From CBDANZ01 sp965197865 (GTDB lineage Bacteria; Acidobacteriota; Vicinamibacteria; Vicinamibacterales; CAVVIG01): a DNA stretch of 64,000 bases. The stretch lies in the NCBI GenBank assembly GCA_965197865.1, contig CBDANZ010000004.1, positions 310,001 to 374,000 of the forward strand. The letters are read 5' to 3'. Numbering within the stretch: the stretch's first letter is position 1; every line of letters begins with the position of its first letter. Both the position numbers and the translations under genes were made by a program. Below, in pieces: positions 43,307 to 52,065 of the stretch. Below the pieces are notes generated by a model. The model saw only the letters and a list, made by a program, of their open reading frames with translations. It was not told where the DNA came from and did no database searches.

Positions 43307-44757
43307 GCCCAGACGACTTGCACACCCGGCATGGGTGCTTTGCAGTTTGTCGGGGCCAGGCTATCAGGCGATCAGACGTCAACTACAATCTCCTCACTCA
43401 CGAGATCGAAGCACGCCTCGCCCATTCGCGATACCCCCTTAGGTCTGTCGGCGATCTCGAAGTGCTCATTCAGTATGGCTGCTCAAAGCGAGCTACCGAA
43501 GAGCAGGCGGGATACCCAATCATCCGAATGAACAATCTGCAGGACGGCGGCCTTGTTCTGGATGACCTGAAGTATGTGGACCTTACTCCCCAAGAGCTAG
43601 CCACCTGGCGGCTTGAACCGGGCGATGTCGTTTTCAATCGAACTAATTCCAAAGAACTTGTTGGAAAGTGCGAAGTGTTCGATGAGCCAGGTGACTGGGC
43701 CTTTGCCTCCTACTTGATGCGCCTCCGGGTTGACCGGGCGCGCGCCCTCCCCGAGTTCGTGTCGGCATTTCTGAGCACTAAAGCTGGACGCTCTCAAATC
43801 AATCGAGAAAGCCGCCAGATCATCGGTATGTCGAACATCAACGCGGAGGAACTTCGGACGCTGCGCATTCCACTGCCTGAGACATCACGACAAGCAGACC
43901 TCCTAGAAGCCCTCAATGCAGCGAGAAAAGCACGGCTGCGCACGCTTGAAGATGCCAGTGCTCTAATTCGTAGCCTCAACGAAGTCGTCGTGCGCAAAGT
44001 AGAGCTTCGGCTTCCGCCATCCTACGAAGTGATTAGTCACGCGGTCAGACTCCATGAGGTGTCTAGAAACCGTATTGATGCGGCGTACCATTCGCCTCGG
44101 CATCGCGAAGGTATACGCGAGCTGCACGAAAACCCGCTGCCGAAGATGACGTTGGGCTATCTCTCACCACAACTGGCAGGTGGAGCGACACCCACACGAG
44201 GCGATGACGACCTCTATGCATCTGAAGGCATTCGTTTTCTTCGCATCATGAATGTTGCCCCTTTTGAGATCATTCTTCGCGACGTGAAGTACATTACGCC
44301 TGAAGTGCATGAGGGAGCCCTCAGTCGCTCTCAACTTCAAGTCAACGATGTACTCATAACGATCACTGGTCGGGTCGGCACAGCCGCCGTTGTTCCACGA
44401 GAACTCTTACCCGCGAACATCAATCAGCACATCGTGCGGCTACGTCTCCAGACCGATGAGGTGCTGCCGGAATACCTCGCCGCTTACCTCAATTCGTCTT
44501 TTGGCCTCTTGCTTACAAAGCGTGGCGTTAGCGGTGGAACCAGAATCGCTATTGACTATGAGACAATTCGGAAGCTAGAGATTCCGATTCCTTCGATATC
44601 AGTCCAAGAGGAAATCATGGCGGAGGTCCATTCAAGACGAACAGAAGCGAGGCGGCTACGCCGAGAGGCCGAAAGCATCTGGGAGCGGGCCAAGGTGGAG
44701 TTTGAATTCGCCCTCCTCGGCTCCACGGAGGTGTCATCAATGGAAGGAGAGTGCTAG
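43213..44757 (+). CDS. hsdS: Restriction-modification specificity subunit
   Basis: A 514-codon frame with two target-recognition domains and their coiled-coil spacers. TRD1: VGDLEVLIQYGCSKRATEEQ, YPIIRMNNLQDGGLVLDDLK, LEPGDVVFNRTNSKELVGKC and the helix QADLLEALNAARKARLRTLE. TRD2: IRFLRIMNVAPFEIILRDVK, VNDVLITITGRVGTAAVVPR, NINQHIVRLRL and QEEIMAEVHSRRTEARRLRR. Each binds one half of a bipartite target. The first ~30 codons overlap the methylase gene and have no ribosome binding site or convincing start. Either a start lies near 43300 or the two frames were originally one chain. Confidence 0.85.
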   Translation: MARKESAGASDKWRPWSVSRVSAIPIAFFRVGPDDLHTRHGCFAVCRGQAIRRSDVNYNLLTHEIEARLAHSRYPLRSVGDLEVLIQYGCSKRATEEQAGYPIIRMNNLQDGGLVLDDLKYVDLTPQELATWRLEPGDVVFNRTNSKELVGKCEVFDEPGDWAFASYLMRLRVDRARALPEFVSAFLSTKAGRSQINRESRQIIGMSNINAEELRTLRIPLPETSRQADLLEALNAARKARLRTLEDASALIRSLNEVVVRKVELRLPPSYEVISHAVRLHEVSRNRIDAAYHSPRHREGIRELHENPLPKMTLGYLSPQLAGGATPTRGDDDLYASEGIRFLRIMNVAPFEIILRDVKYITPEVHEGALSRSQLQVNDVLITITGRVGTAAVVPRELLPANINQHIVRLRLQTDEVLPEYLAAYLNSSFGLLLTKRGVSGGTRIAIDYETIRKLEIPIPSISVQEEIMAEVHSRRTEARRLRREAESIWERAKVEFEFALLGSTEVSSMEGEC

Positions 44758-45271
44758 GTGACCTCCCCGTACGTGACCTTGATCATCATGTCCGTCGGGC
44801 CATTGAACCTCTTGGAGGACCTCGTGGAGTGTGCGCGCGCAGCGTACGAAGACGAGTGAGAGAAACCACCGAGCGACGAGCAGGTCCGCTCGACGATTAC
44901 GATCTCGTGGTCACGAACGCTGACGGCTGATACTAACTACCAGCTTCACAGGGTGCTGTTCTCGCTTGGTGACGACGCCCCAGATGTACGAAGGGCTGAG
45001 AGGATCCTCTCAGCATTCTGCAGGAAAGTACGCGATCTCGTCAATGGGGAGCCACCAAGCATCTCGTGTTCGGTGCGCCTCTTCAGTTCCACGCAACTTC
45101 GTCACCACCAAGATCTTTACCGCGACATCTACAACATTGAGATGCAGCTCCGTGAGGTGCTTACCTACATCTTCTTGGACGCAATGCCGGACCGCCCATA
45201 CACATTCCTTGATGGAAACGCAGTGACACTACAAGGAAATGGTGCTTATCACACCGAAGAGCACCTGAAGG

Positions 45272-46701
45272 GAGTCAAGCCCATTCTTAGTTGAAACTCT
45301 CCGCGACTCCTGATGGCTTACGCGGCTTTCGTCTTCGATGTCGTCGTGTCGATCTTCAACTCTCGCTTCAATGCGTCACGAAGCCTGGGCAGGTGCCGGT
45401 AGCCCATCACCTTGCGTAGACGCGGCTCGATGTCCAGGAGCGCCGTGGCGAGCCCGCGCTGGCGTTGACTTGAGTTCTGCCAGGGATCGACCTTCGCACA
45501 GCGCTCCTCAATGAGCGCGTTGATGGACTCGAGGCCGTTCGTCGTCTTCAGCGACCGGCCCAGCACGCCATACACGCCGAGGCGATGCAACGTCAGGGTC
45601 TCGTCCAGGCCTTCCGCTAGACTGCCGGCCGCCGATTGGTTCCGATCCGCCAGCTCAGGCTGGAGCGACTGGAGGGCGGCGAGGGCCTCGTCGTACTCCG
45701 GACGGTTGTAGGCGCGCTGGAGACGCTGCCGCCACACCGGCTGCTCACGCTTGGTCAGGTCACTCACCACGTTCTCGCGCTTGTGCCATTGACACCGTTG
45801 CACCAGGGCGCGGTGGCGGAAGGCGTGCCGCACGGCCGTCCGGAGCCCCTTGCCGCCATCTATGATCACCAGAAGCCCCTGGGAAACATCGAGGCCCCGC
45901 TCGACCAAGGACCGGAGGAACGTGGTCAACACCTGCTCGTTCTCGGTGTCCGTCTCGACAAAGCCCAGGAACCGTTTGTCCCCCGTCATCGTGATGCCCA
46001 GCGCGACGACCATCGTCGCCTCGGCGAACGTCTTGCCGTCCAGCACGAGGGCCACAACGTCCTCCCCGGAGAGGTCCCGCTCCTGGAGTTCGCGGAGTTT
46101 CGTCGCGCTGGCCTGAATGAACGCGCGGGACACCGTCGACCCCGACAGGCCGATCGCCCCGGGAATCGCCTCGGCGGCCGCCGCGTCGTTGCGGCACGAG
46201 ATCCCATACAGCACGCGCCTCAATAACAGGTCATTGACGGCGCGATCGCCATGCAGCGCCTCGTACGACCGTAGTGGAATCTCGCGCTCCGTGACATGGC
46301 GAATCCGGGGCACGCGAATCGGCACGCGCTGGCCGGCCAACCCGACCGTCCCGGGGTTGCTCCCATGACGGCGCCCGCCGACTGACGGGTCTTTGCGGGC
46401 GTAGCGTTCGCCAGCCAGCGCGGTCACTTCCTCGTCGAGCAATTCCTCGATGTGCAGCAACCCCAGCGGAATCAAGGACCGGATCAATTCCACCTTGGCA
46501 TCGACCTCCAGCTCCGCGTACCCCTCTCGGGCGATGACGTCGACCGCGCCCAACGTGCGACCTTTCTTGCGCTTCCTGACCGATCGTAGGACACTGCTCA
46601 TCTCGGCTCCTTTCTCTCGTGGCGTGATGTTCGTCTCGCAACGTCATCAAACCACAGGGTTTGGAGCCGCTTCAATTTCCAACTAAGTTTCGCTCACACT
46701 C
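45272..46701. mobile_element. IS256-family element A, copy 2
   Basis: 1430 bp, same ends as 12255-13684, with an exact 8 bp duplication CCTGAAGG at 45264-45271 and 46702-46709. Confidence 0.95.
45318..46601 (-). CDS. IS256-family transposase (element A copy 2)
   Basis: 427 residues, nearly identical to 12301-13584; catalytic VLDGKTF, VIIDGGKGL and GLESINALIEE all intact. Confidence 0.95.
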   Translation of the reverse strand: MSSVLRSVRKRKKGRTLGAVDVIAREGYAELEVDAKVELIRSLIPLGLLHIEELLDEEVTALAGERYARKDPSVGGRRHGSNPGTVGLAGQRVPIRVPRIRHVTEREIPLRSYEALHGDRAVNDLLLRRVLYGISCRNDAAAAEAIPGAIGLSGSTVSRAFIQASATKLRELQERDLSGEDVVALVLDGKTFAEATMVVALGITMTGDKRFLGFVETDTENEQVLTTFLRSLVERGLDVSQGLLVIIDGGKGLRTAVRHAFRHRALVQRCQWHKRENVVSDLTKREQPVWRQRLQRAYNRPEYDEALAALQSLQPELADRNQSAAGSLAEGLDETLTLHRLGVYGVLGRSLKTTNGLESINALIEERCAKVDPWQNSSQRQRGLATALLDIEPRLRKVMGYRHLPRLRDALKRELKIDTTTSKTKAA

Positions 46702-47157
46702 CCTGAAGGCGCACGATGAGAATCAGCTGTTTCACATTCTCTTCAACGATTACGACGACCTAAGCCAAAACGTCGTCACTCGTCCTGCAGCCCTGATTTC
46801 ACTGATTTGAGACAACCAGACGTACGATGGGCTGCGAAGGGCAGTCGCTGAGACTCCGCTTATGACGGAGCGCCACACGATCTTTCTGTCCGGGCTACAG
46901 GAGTTGGTCCCTGCTATCGAAGAAGTCCGCAACGCGATTGCACATAACCGTGACCTCACTACGAGTACTCGTGAAAATTACGACGTCGTCAAACCGCGCC
47001 TATTCCGGGCAATCGACGAATTCTGGGCCGCCGAGGCCGCTACGGCTGCAGGAACAAGCCGTGTCGAAGAGGCGAGACCAGAACCGCCGTCTTCAGCCGT
47101 GGACGTAGAAGGTCACGATCAACCGACATAGCGGACCGAGAAGATGCCTCTTTGCGA

Positions 47158-47270
47158 TATTGTCACATGCTCGCAAATGCCCCAATCGGGAGCCCAACAT
47201 GCTGACGCGAGAGCAGCTCTCGACGGCAACAGCTTGGGGGTTGGACACAGCTATTTCGCTCAAGTTGACT
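47158..47270. repeat. MITE-2, copy 3 (inverted, right end lost)
   Basis: TATTGTCAC... to CGCTCAAGTTGAC, matching the reverse complement of copy 2 along its length (GAGAGCAGCTCTCGA, CAACAGCTTGGGGGTTGGAC). The final bases of the inverted repeat are missing because IS3-type element A copy 3 begins at 47275. Confidence 0.75.
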
Positions 47271-47313
47271 GAACTGAACCGTACCGGGTTTCTCGGAGAC
47301 TGGATTCATTGAA

Positions 47314-48210
47314 TCAGGCCACCTTGGCCTGCTCATAGTACTGCGCTTCAAACTCCGCCGGCGGCACGTCTCCAATCGGTCCCAGCAACCGCCGCATGTT
47401 GAACCAATCCACCCACTCCAGCGTGGCGAATTCCACGGCCTCGAGCGTGCGCCACGGCCCTCGTCGTCGAATCACCTCCGTCTTGTAGAGTCCGATCACC
47501 GACTCGGCGAGGGCGTTATCGAACGCATCGCCTTGGCTCCCGACCGATGGCGCAATGCCGGCGGCCGCGAGACGATCCGTGTACCGCATCGAAAGATACT
47601 GCGTGCCGCGATCGCTGTGATGCACGAGGCTGGTCAGCGCGTCGCCGCGGCGCGCGTAGATGGCCTGCTCCAAGGCGTCGAGCACGAAGTCCGTGCGCAT
47701 CGAGGCCGACACCCGCCAGCCCACGATGCGCCGCGCGAAGACGTCGATCACGAACGCCACGTAGGTGAACCCACCCCAGGTCGCCACGTAGGTGAAGTCT
47801 GAGACCCAGAGCTGATTCGGACGGGTCGCCACGAACTGGCGATCGACGAGATCTGCGGGCCGGCTGCCATTGCCCGCGTGCGTGGTCGTGATCCACGCGC
47901 GCCCACGCCCCGCGCCTGCCAGGCCCATCGCCCGCATCAGCCGACCCACCGTGCCTCGTGCCACGCAGAACCCTTCGCGACGCAGCTGTTTCCAGACCTT
48001 GCGCGGCCCGTACACCTGATGATGCTCGTCATACACCCGCTGAATCTCCGGGCGCAGCGCATCATCGCGTTGTGCCCGGGCCGAGCGACGCGTCGGATCG
48101 ACCTGCGCCGCCCGATGGCGGTGATACGTCGAGGGGGCGATCGGCAGCACGGTGCAGATCGGCTCGACCCCGTACTGATCCCGATGGTCGTGAATGAAGC
48201 GAACCATCAC
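47314..48210 (-). CDS. IS3-family transposase orfB (element A copy 3)
   Basis: 298 residues, differing from copy 1 only at Glu99 to Ala (GLAGAGRGR). Catalytic Asp138, Asp200 and Glu236 are intact. Confidence 0.95.
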   Translation of the reverse strand: MMVRFIHDHRDQYGVEPICTVLPIAPSTYHRHRAAQVDPTRRSARAQRDDALRPEIQRVYDEHHQVYGPRKVWKQLRREGFCVARGTVGRLMRAMGLAGAGRGRAWITTTHAGNGSRPADLVDRQFVATRPNQLWVSDFTYVATWGGFTYVAFVIDVFARRIVGWRVSASMRTDFVLDALEQAIYARRGDALTSLVHHSDRGTQYLSMRYTDRLAAAGIAPSVGSQGDAFDNALAESVIGLYKTEVIRRRGPWRTLEAVEFATLEWVDWFNMRRLLGPIGDVPPAEFEAQYYEQAKVA

Positions 48211-48536
48211 TTCCCGCGGCGGTCGAGCTCCGCCTGGGCAAAATACGCGGACGCCTTCCGCAGGATCTCGTTCGCCCGCTTCAGCTCGCGAACCTCGCGC
48301 TCCAGTTCCTTGAGGCGCTCTCGCTCGCTCGTCGTCAACCCTGGGCGATAGCCGGCGTCACGCTGTGCCTGGCGTACCCACTTCCGTAGCGTCTCGGCCG
48401 TGCAGCCAAGCTTCGGCGCCACCGACTGCAACACGCCCCACTCCGACGCGTGGGTGGCGCGATGCTCCTCGACCATCCGAACCGCGCGCTCACGCACCTC
48501 CGGAGAAAACCGACTTGGACGTCCCATAGACCCCAT
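48207..48536 (-). CDS. IS3-family transposase orfA (element A copy 3)
   Basis: 109 residues, identical in reading to the orfA at 3932-4261, overlapping orfB by 4 bases. Confidence 0.93.
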   Translation of the reverse strand: MGSMGRPSRFSPEVRERAVRMVEEHRATHASEWGVLQSVAPKLGCTAETLRKWVRQAQRDAGYRPGLTTSERERLKELEREVRELKRANEILRKASAYFAQAELDRRGK

Positions 48537-48578
48537 CCTCCCAAGTAATGAGGTCTCCGAGAAACCCGGTACGGTTCA

Positions 48579-49013
48579 GCCTGTATCGCGGGATTCACAT
48601 CCTGGGAAAGAACGTTTGGATGGAGTGTCATGTACCAAGCCGTAAGGGCCTGCATCTCTTTGGTCTGCTGACAGCCAAGAAGGTCATAGTATCTAGCGGC
48701 AAGAAGCAACACCACATCGTTGGTTTCTTCAAAAAAAATCGCCCGAGATGTCGTCTGGGTCCTTGTCGGCGTGTTTAAGGAAATTGGGGAAGCTGCCGAC
48801 CGCACGCCAGAAAACTTTCTTTTTCCCTGGCCTGATCATGGAATCGACTGGGTCCTCTAAACCTCTCTGTTTCACAAGATCCCTGAGAATACGAAATGCT
48901 GCCATGGCGACCGTATGTATTGCCACAGGATCGTCGTTTCTGAAGAGCATCCCAATTCCGGCGTCAATCTGCCGCTGTGCAGCTTGAAGTTTGGTGAGTT
49001 TGATCTCATTCAT
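48579..49013 (-). pseudogene. Hypothetical protein, frameshift in T-run and 3' end cut by IS
   Basis: ATG at 49013 opens MNEIKLTKLQAAQRQIDAGI, HTVAMAAFRILRDLVKQRGL and FWRAVGSFPNFLKHADKDPD, then SGDFF and TGA. With one T fewer in the run of eight (minus strand), the frame continues EETNDVVLLLAARYYDLLGC and EMQALTAWYMTLHPNVLSQD to the IS3-type boundary. The protein is soluble and alpha-helical; FLKHADKDP suggests a conserved family but I cannot name it. The 3' end is lost to the IS. Confidence 0.6.
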
Positions 49014-49182
49014 GCGGAATCACGCGGAACTGAAAGGCCCCTGTTTTTTTGCAGCTAAGATTCAGTGGCGGCGCGGGCGCTGAACGGCGGCGGGCAGTGA
49101 GAGAACCACAGTGCGGGGTGGTCCGCGCAGGGCTCGGATGGTACTCTGAATTACCGCGCGGAAAGTGGTAAACGGGGCAGCC

Positions 49183-49287
49183 ATGGTCGACACAATCACC
49201 GTAAATCATATTTTGCGAATGATTTACGAGGACTTAGAGACTCATACCGCCGAGAAGGTCGTCCAGTGGGCCGAGGAGGGGGTGTGA
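49183..49287 (+). CDS. Small ORF, 34 aa
   Basis: MVDTITVNHILRMIYEDLET then HTAEKVVQWAEEGV. Acidic, no motif; GGGGCAG precedes the ATG. It may be a real small protein or the N-terminus of a gene cut by the IS630-type element that starts 16 bases later. Confidence 0.25.
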   Translation: MVDTITVNHILRMIYEDLETHTAEKVVQWAEEGV

Positions 49288-49302
49288 TCAGTTCAACGGA
49301 GT

Positions 49303-50338
49303 CGCTAAAGCGCTTTTCATGACCGTGTGGCGGCCGAGTACCCGCAGTGCCGAAAAGAGTTGCGGCATTCGTCAGGGCTGAAGTGCGCCAAGCACTCGTC
49401 GAGGAACGGCCAGCGCGTCTCGGTGCTGCGACAGCGAGCGATGCGAACGAGGGCCTTGAGTTTCGCGACGCAGAACTCGATGGGATTGAGGTCCGGGCTG
49501 TAGGGTGGCAAGTACCAGAGGGTGGCTCCGGCGGCCTGGATGGCGCGTTGGATGCCGGCGACCTTGTGGGCCCCGAGATTGTCGGCAATGACGATGTCGC
49601 CGGGCTGCAGGGTCGGCACCAGGATCTGTTCGATGTAGGCGCGGAAGCTCTCGCCATCGATCGCGCCGTCGAAGACCCCCGGTGCGGTCAGCCCTGTGAC
49701 CCGCAACGCGGCGAGAAACGTGCTGGTCTGCCAGCGCCCGCAGGGGGCGTGGTCGTGGACGCGCGCGCCGCGCGGTGCCCGGCCGTACCGCCGAAGCAGA
49801 TTGGTGGTGATGCCGGTTTCGTCCAGAAACACGCGGTGGGCGACATCCCAGGTCGGCGCCGCCGCGTGCCACGCGACCCGCGCAGCCGCGACGTCAGGCC
49901 GATCGTGTTCGGACGGGCGGACCGTTGTTTTTAACGGTCAGGCCGAGGGCCCGCACGGCGCGCCAGACCGGTCGGCACACTCGCGGGCGTGGCGAGGGCG
50001 TCCTTCAGCTCAGCCAGCGTGCGATCCGGGTGCGCCGCAATCAGCGCGGCCCAAGGTGTGTAGGTGCGGCTCAAGCATGCAGCGCCGTCCATGTCGCTGG
50101 ACGCGAGGCGCCACCTCGCCCGTTTCGCGCCGCCGCTGTTGCAAGAGCCGCACCCACGACCCGCTCACGCGGTACTTCGCTGCCACATCGGCCGCCTTCA
50201 TCCCGGCATCGCTGTCGAGGAGCGCCCGCTCTCGCAGATCCATCGAAGAGGCACGCATCGGTCCTCCGGCATCGGTGCGCGCAGAAGTACCACGACCGCC
50301 CCAGGTAGTACAAGGCCTATTTGAAAAGCGCTTTAGCG
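49303..50338. mobile_element. IS630-type element
   Basis: About 1036 bp with perfect 17 bp inverted ends CGCTAAAGCGCTTTTCA. The right end joins a Ser/Thr kinase fragment. A TA duplication is not evident, so the boundary could be off by a few bases. Confidence 0.8.
49317..50258 (-). pseudogene. IS630-type transposase, frameshifted
   Basis: ATG at 50258 starts MRASSMDLRERALLDSDAGM and a helix-turn-helix (KAADVAAKYRVSGSWVRLLQ). Frame changes occur in the middle, with a stop, before the catalytic part resumes as VFLDETGITTNLLRRYGRAP, GDIVIADNLGAHKVAGIQRA and YLPPYSPDLNPIEFCVAKLK, which hold the D-D-E residues of IS630/Tc1 transposases. Because the middle is out of frame, the copy is inactive. 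Confidence 0.8.
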
Positions 50339-50455
50339 AAGGCGGAATGGGCGAGGTGTATCGGGCCAAGGACACCAAGCTGGGGCGCGACGTGGCGCTG
50401 AAGATCCTGTTACAGGCGCTCACGTCTGATCCCGATCGGCTAGCCCGCTTCTAGA
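50339..50455 (+). pseudogene. Ser/Thr protein kinase fragment
   Basis: GGMGEVYRAKDTKLGRDVAL then KILLQALTSDPDRLARF and TAG: the glycine loop and beta-3 Lys region (VALKIL) of PknB-type kinases. Relatives continue FEREAxxLA; here two changes create the stop. The N-terminus before GGMG lies beyond the IS630-type element and is not found there. Confidence 0.75.
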
Positions 50456-50502
50456 CGCGGAGCCAAGGTTCTCGCCGGACACGCCCCGCCGCAGCGACTC
50501 TC

Positions 50503-52065
50503 CTACTCCTGACTCTGCGTGGTGAATCGGCGGGCCTCTTCGACCCCCGGGTGGTCGGACGGCCCACGCCAGAAGCTGAGCAGAGTCGCATAGCGCTCTC
50601 GAGCGGTCTCGCTGTCACCGCTGGCTGCGGCAGCTTGAGCCGCACCGAGCAGCGATCGTGCGCGACCAGGCATTCTCAGAAGCGATGTCTCAAACTGCTC
50701 GGCGGCGGCGGCCGGGCGGTCGAGCTCTATGAGAATCTCGCCATACAGCTCATAAGGCGGCTTGACGGGGTTGGCTGCGCCGTTGGGCAGACGCTGTGTC
50801 TGCACGATCTCGATCACTTCGTCCATCATGGCGATGGCTTGGTCGCCGCGCCCCTCGGCAACGCGAACAAGAGCGGCGACCTCCTTGTGCATGATCTTCG
50901 TGGTGGCGCCGCCTTCCTCGGCGCGCCTCGCCAGTTCGGCCTCGGCCTGAAGCGCCGAATCGAGGTTGCCTAAGCGCACCGCGCTGATTCCGGTGGCCAG
51001 GAGCTCGTGGTCGGAAGAATCCCGGGTCACCGGCTCAGTGTGCCACTCCTCGGTCTCGACGACATATCGCGCTCTCAGGAGCGGTAACGAGTCGACGGCC
51101 CGCGCCTGGTTGTGACTCTCGTCAGCGACCATCTCAAGCCGTTCGATCCACGTCCGCGCCTTGCCGTAGTCACCCAGCTGGAGGTCTCCATACTGGCCCC
51201 AGTCAAGTGGATGTACGGAGTCAAGGACACTGTCTCCTGGTTGCCAGAGGTCGCGTGCGGCATCGTAGGACCGCTGGTTGTGTGTCGAGACGAGCTCCCA
51301 CATGCCGTGCTGAATGAAGATGTGTGTCGGCATGTGTCTCGCGTGAGCCACCGCCGGTGCGATCTCCGCGTACTTCATCGCTGAAGGGAGGGCAAGGGGT
51401 GCGTGTATGGGGTCGTCGAACGAATGGAGCGTGTAGTGTGCAGCTCCCGGGTGCTCGGGGTTCTGACTGAAGACCGACAACGCGATCGTGCCCGCCCGAA
51501 CTTCGAGTCGGCCACTCTGATCGCCCAGAGCGCGGGCGGCACTCAGTGTGGCAATCGAGTAAAAGGTGGCGACCTCATGGTCATCCGGGTATCGCTCGTG
51601 CAGGTCGTCCATGGCTTCCATGTAGGCCACACGCCGTTCGTCGTAGGTCCCCTCCAGGGCCCACAGCGTCTCGACCGCGGTCAGGAACCCCTTCTCACGA
51701 TCGGTCGGCGCTTTTTCCAGCCGTTCTTCCCGACTCGATCCCAGTCTGGCCAGGACGGCTCGTGGGTTGTCCTCATCCAGTGTCGAACCGCCAAAGAGTG
51801 GGTGGTTGTAACAGAGCGTTTCTCCCCAGTAGGCGAGCACAAAATCTGGGTCCAATTCCTGGGCCGCCTGGAACTGTTCGATCGCCTGTTTCCACCCGAA
51901 GCTGTGGAGGATGGCCACACCACGCAGGAAGTGCTGCTGGGCCTCAGCAGATTTGGTCGACGTCCGGAACTCGAGCGACCCGACCGATTGGAACTGTGCT
52001 GCCGCTGGAACGGCACACAGCATGCCCACGAGTACGAACATTGAAAAGCGAGTCATCGGTCGCAT
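50503..52065 (-). CDS. Secreted TPR-repeat protein
   Basis: A 520-residue exported protein. The ATG at 52065 gives a signal peptide (MTRFSMFVLVGMLCAVPAAA, after MRP), with GAGGGTG just upstream. TPR-like helices follow: AEAQQHFLRGVAILHSFGWK, AIEQFQAAQELDPDFVLAYW, and at the C-terminus YELYGEILIELDRPAAAAEQ and FETSLLRMPGRARSLLGAAQ. The conserved centre (HARHMPTHIFIQHGMWELVS, HPLDWGQYGDLQLGDYGKAR) is known from uncharacterised proteins of many soil and marine bacteria. Probably periplasmic protein-protein interaction; function unknown. Intact, one of the few undisturbed genes here. Confidence 0.85.
   Translation of the reverse strand: MRPMTRFSMFVLVGMLCAVPAAAQFQSVGSLEFRTSTKSAEAQQHFLRGVAILHSFGWKQAIEQFQAAQELDPDFVLAYWGETLCYNHPLFGGSTLDEDNPRAVLARLGSSREERLEKAPTDREKGFLTAVETLWALEGTYDERRVAYMEAMDDLHERYPDDHEVATFYSIATLSAARALGDQSGRLEVRAGTIALSVFSQNPEHPGAAHYTLHSFDDPIHAPLALPSAMKYAEIAPAVAHARHMPTHIFIQHGMWELVSTHNQRSYDAARDLWQPGDSVLDSVHPLDWGQYGDLQLGDYGKARTWIERLEMVADESHNQARAVDSLPLLRARYVVETEEWHTEPVTRDSSDHELLATGISAVRLGNLDSALQAEAELARRAEEGGATTKIMHKEVAALVRVAEGRGDQAIAMMDEVIEIVQTQRLPNGAANPVKPPYELYGEILIELDRPAAAAEQFETSLLRMPGRARSLLGAAQAAAASGDSETARERYATLLSFWRGPSDHPGVEEARRFTTQSQE

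Larger units (their letters stand above)
44758..47131 (+). pseudogene. HEPN-domain protein, two stops and an IS256 insertion
   Basis: GTG directly follows the hsdS stop (TAG GTG). The frame reads MTSPYVTLIIMSVGPLNLLE, AAYEDE, TGA, EKPPSDEQVRSTITISWSRT, VRRAERILSAFCRKVRDLVN and IEMQLREVLTYIFLDAMPDR. The IS256-type copy follows (45272-46701; 8 bp duplication CCTGAAGG). It then joins in frame to AHDENQLFHILFNDYDDLSQ, ALISLI, TGA, DNQTYDGLRRAVAETPL and EEVRNAIAHNRDLTTSTREN. RNAIAH is the Rx4H motif of HEPN ribonuclease domains. Restored length is 311 residues. Both TGAs could come from CGA by one C-to-T change. HEPN proteins are common toxins beside RM genes. Confidence 0.65.
47275..48578. mobile_element. 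IS3-family element A, copy 3
   Basis: 1304 bp with the same perfect 26 bp ends as copies 1 and 2. Flanking bases are AAC and GCC, so no duplication. The left flank is a MITE-2 copy; the right flank is a minus-strand gene fragment. Confidence 0.95.

Noticed and set aside
44857..46810. TGA read as an amino acid (recoding) in the HEPN gene
   Set aside because: All other genes of the window use TGA as stop, and the gene also carries an IS; simple decay is more likely.
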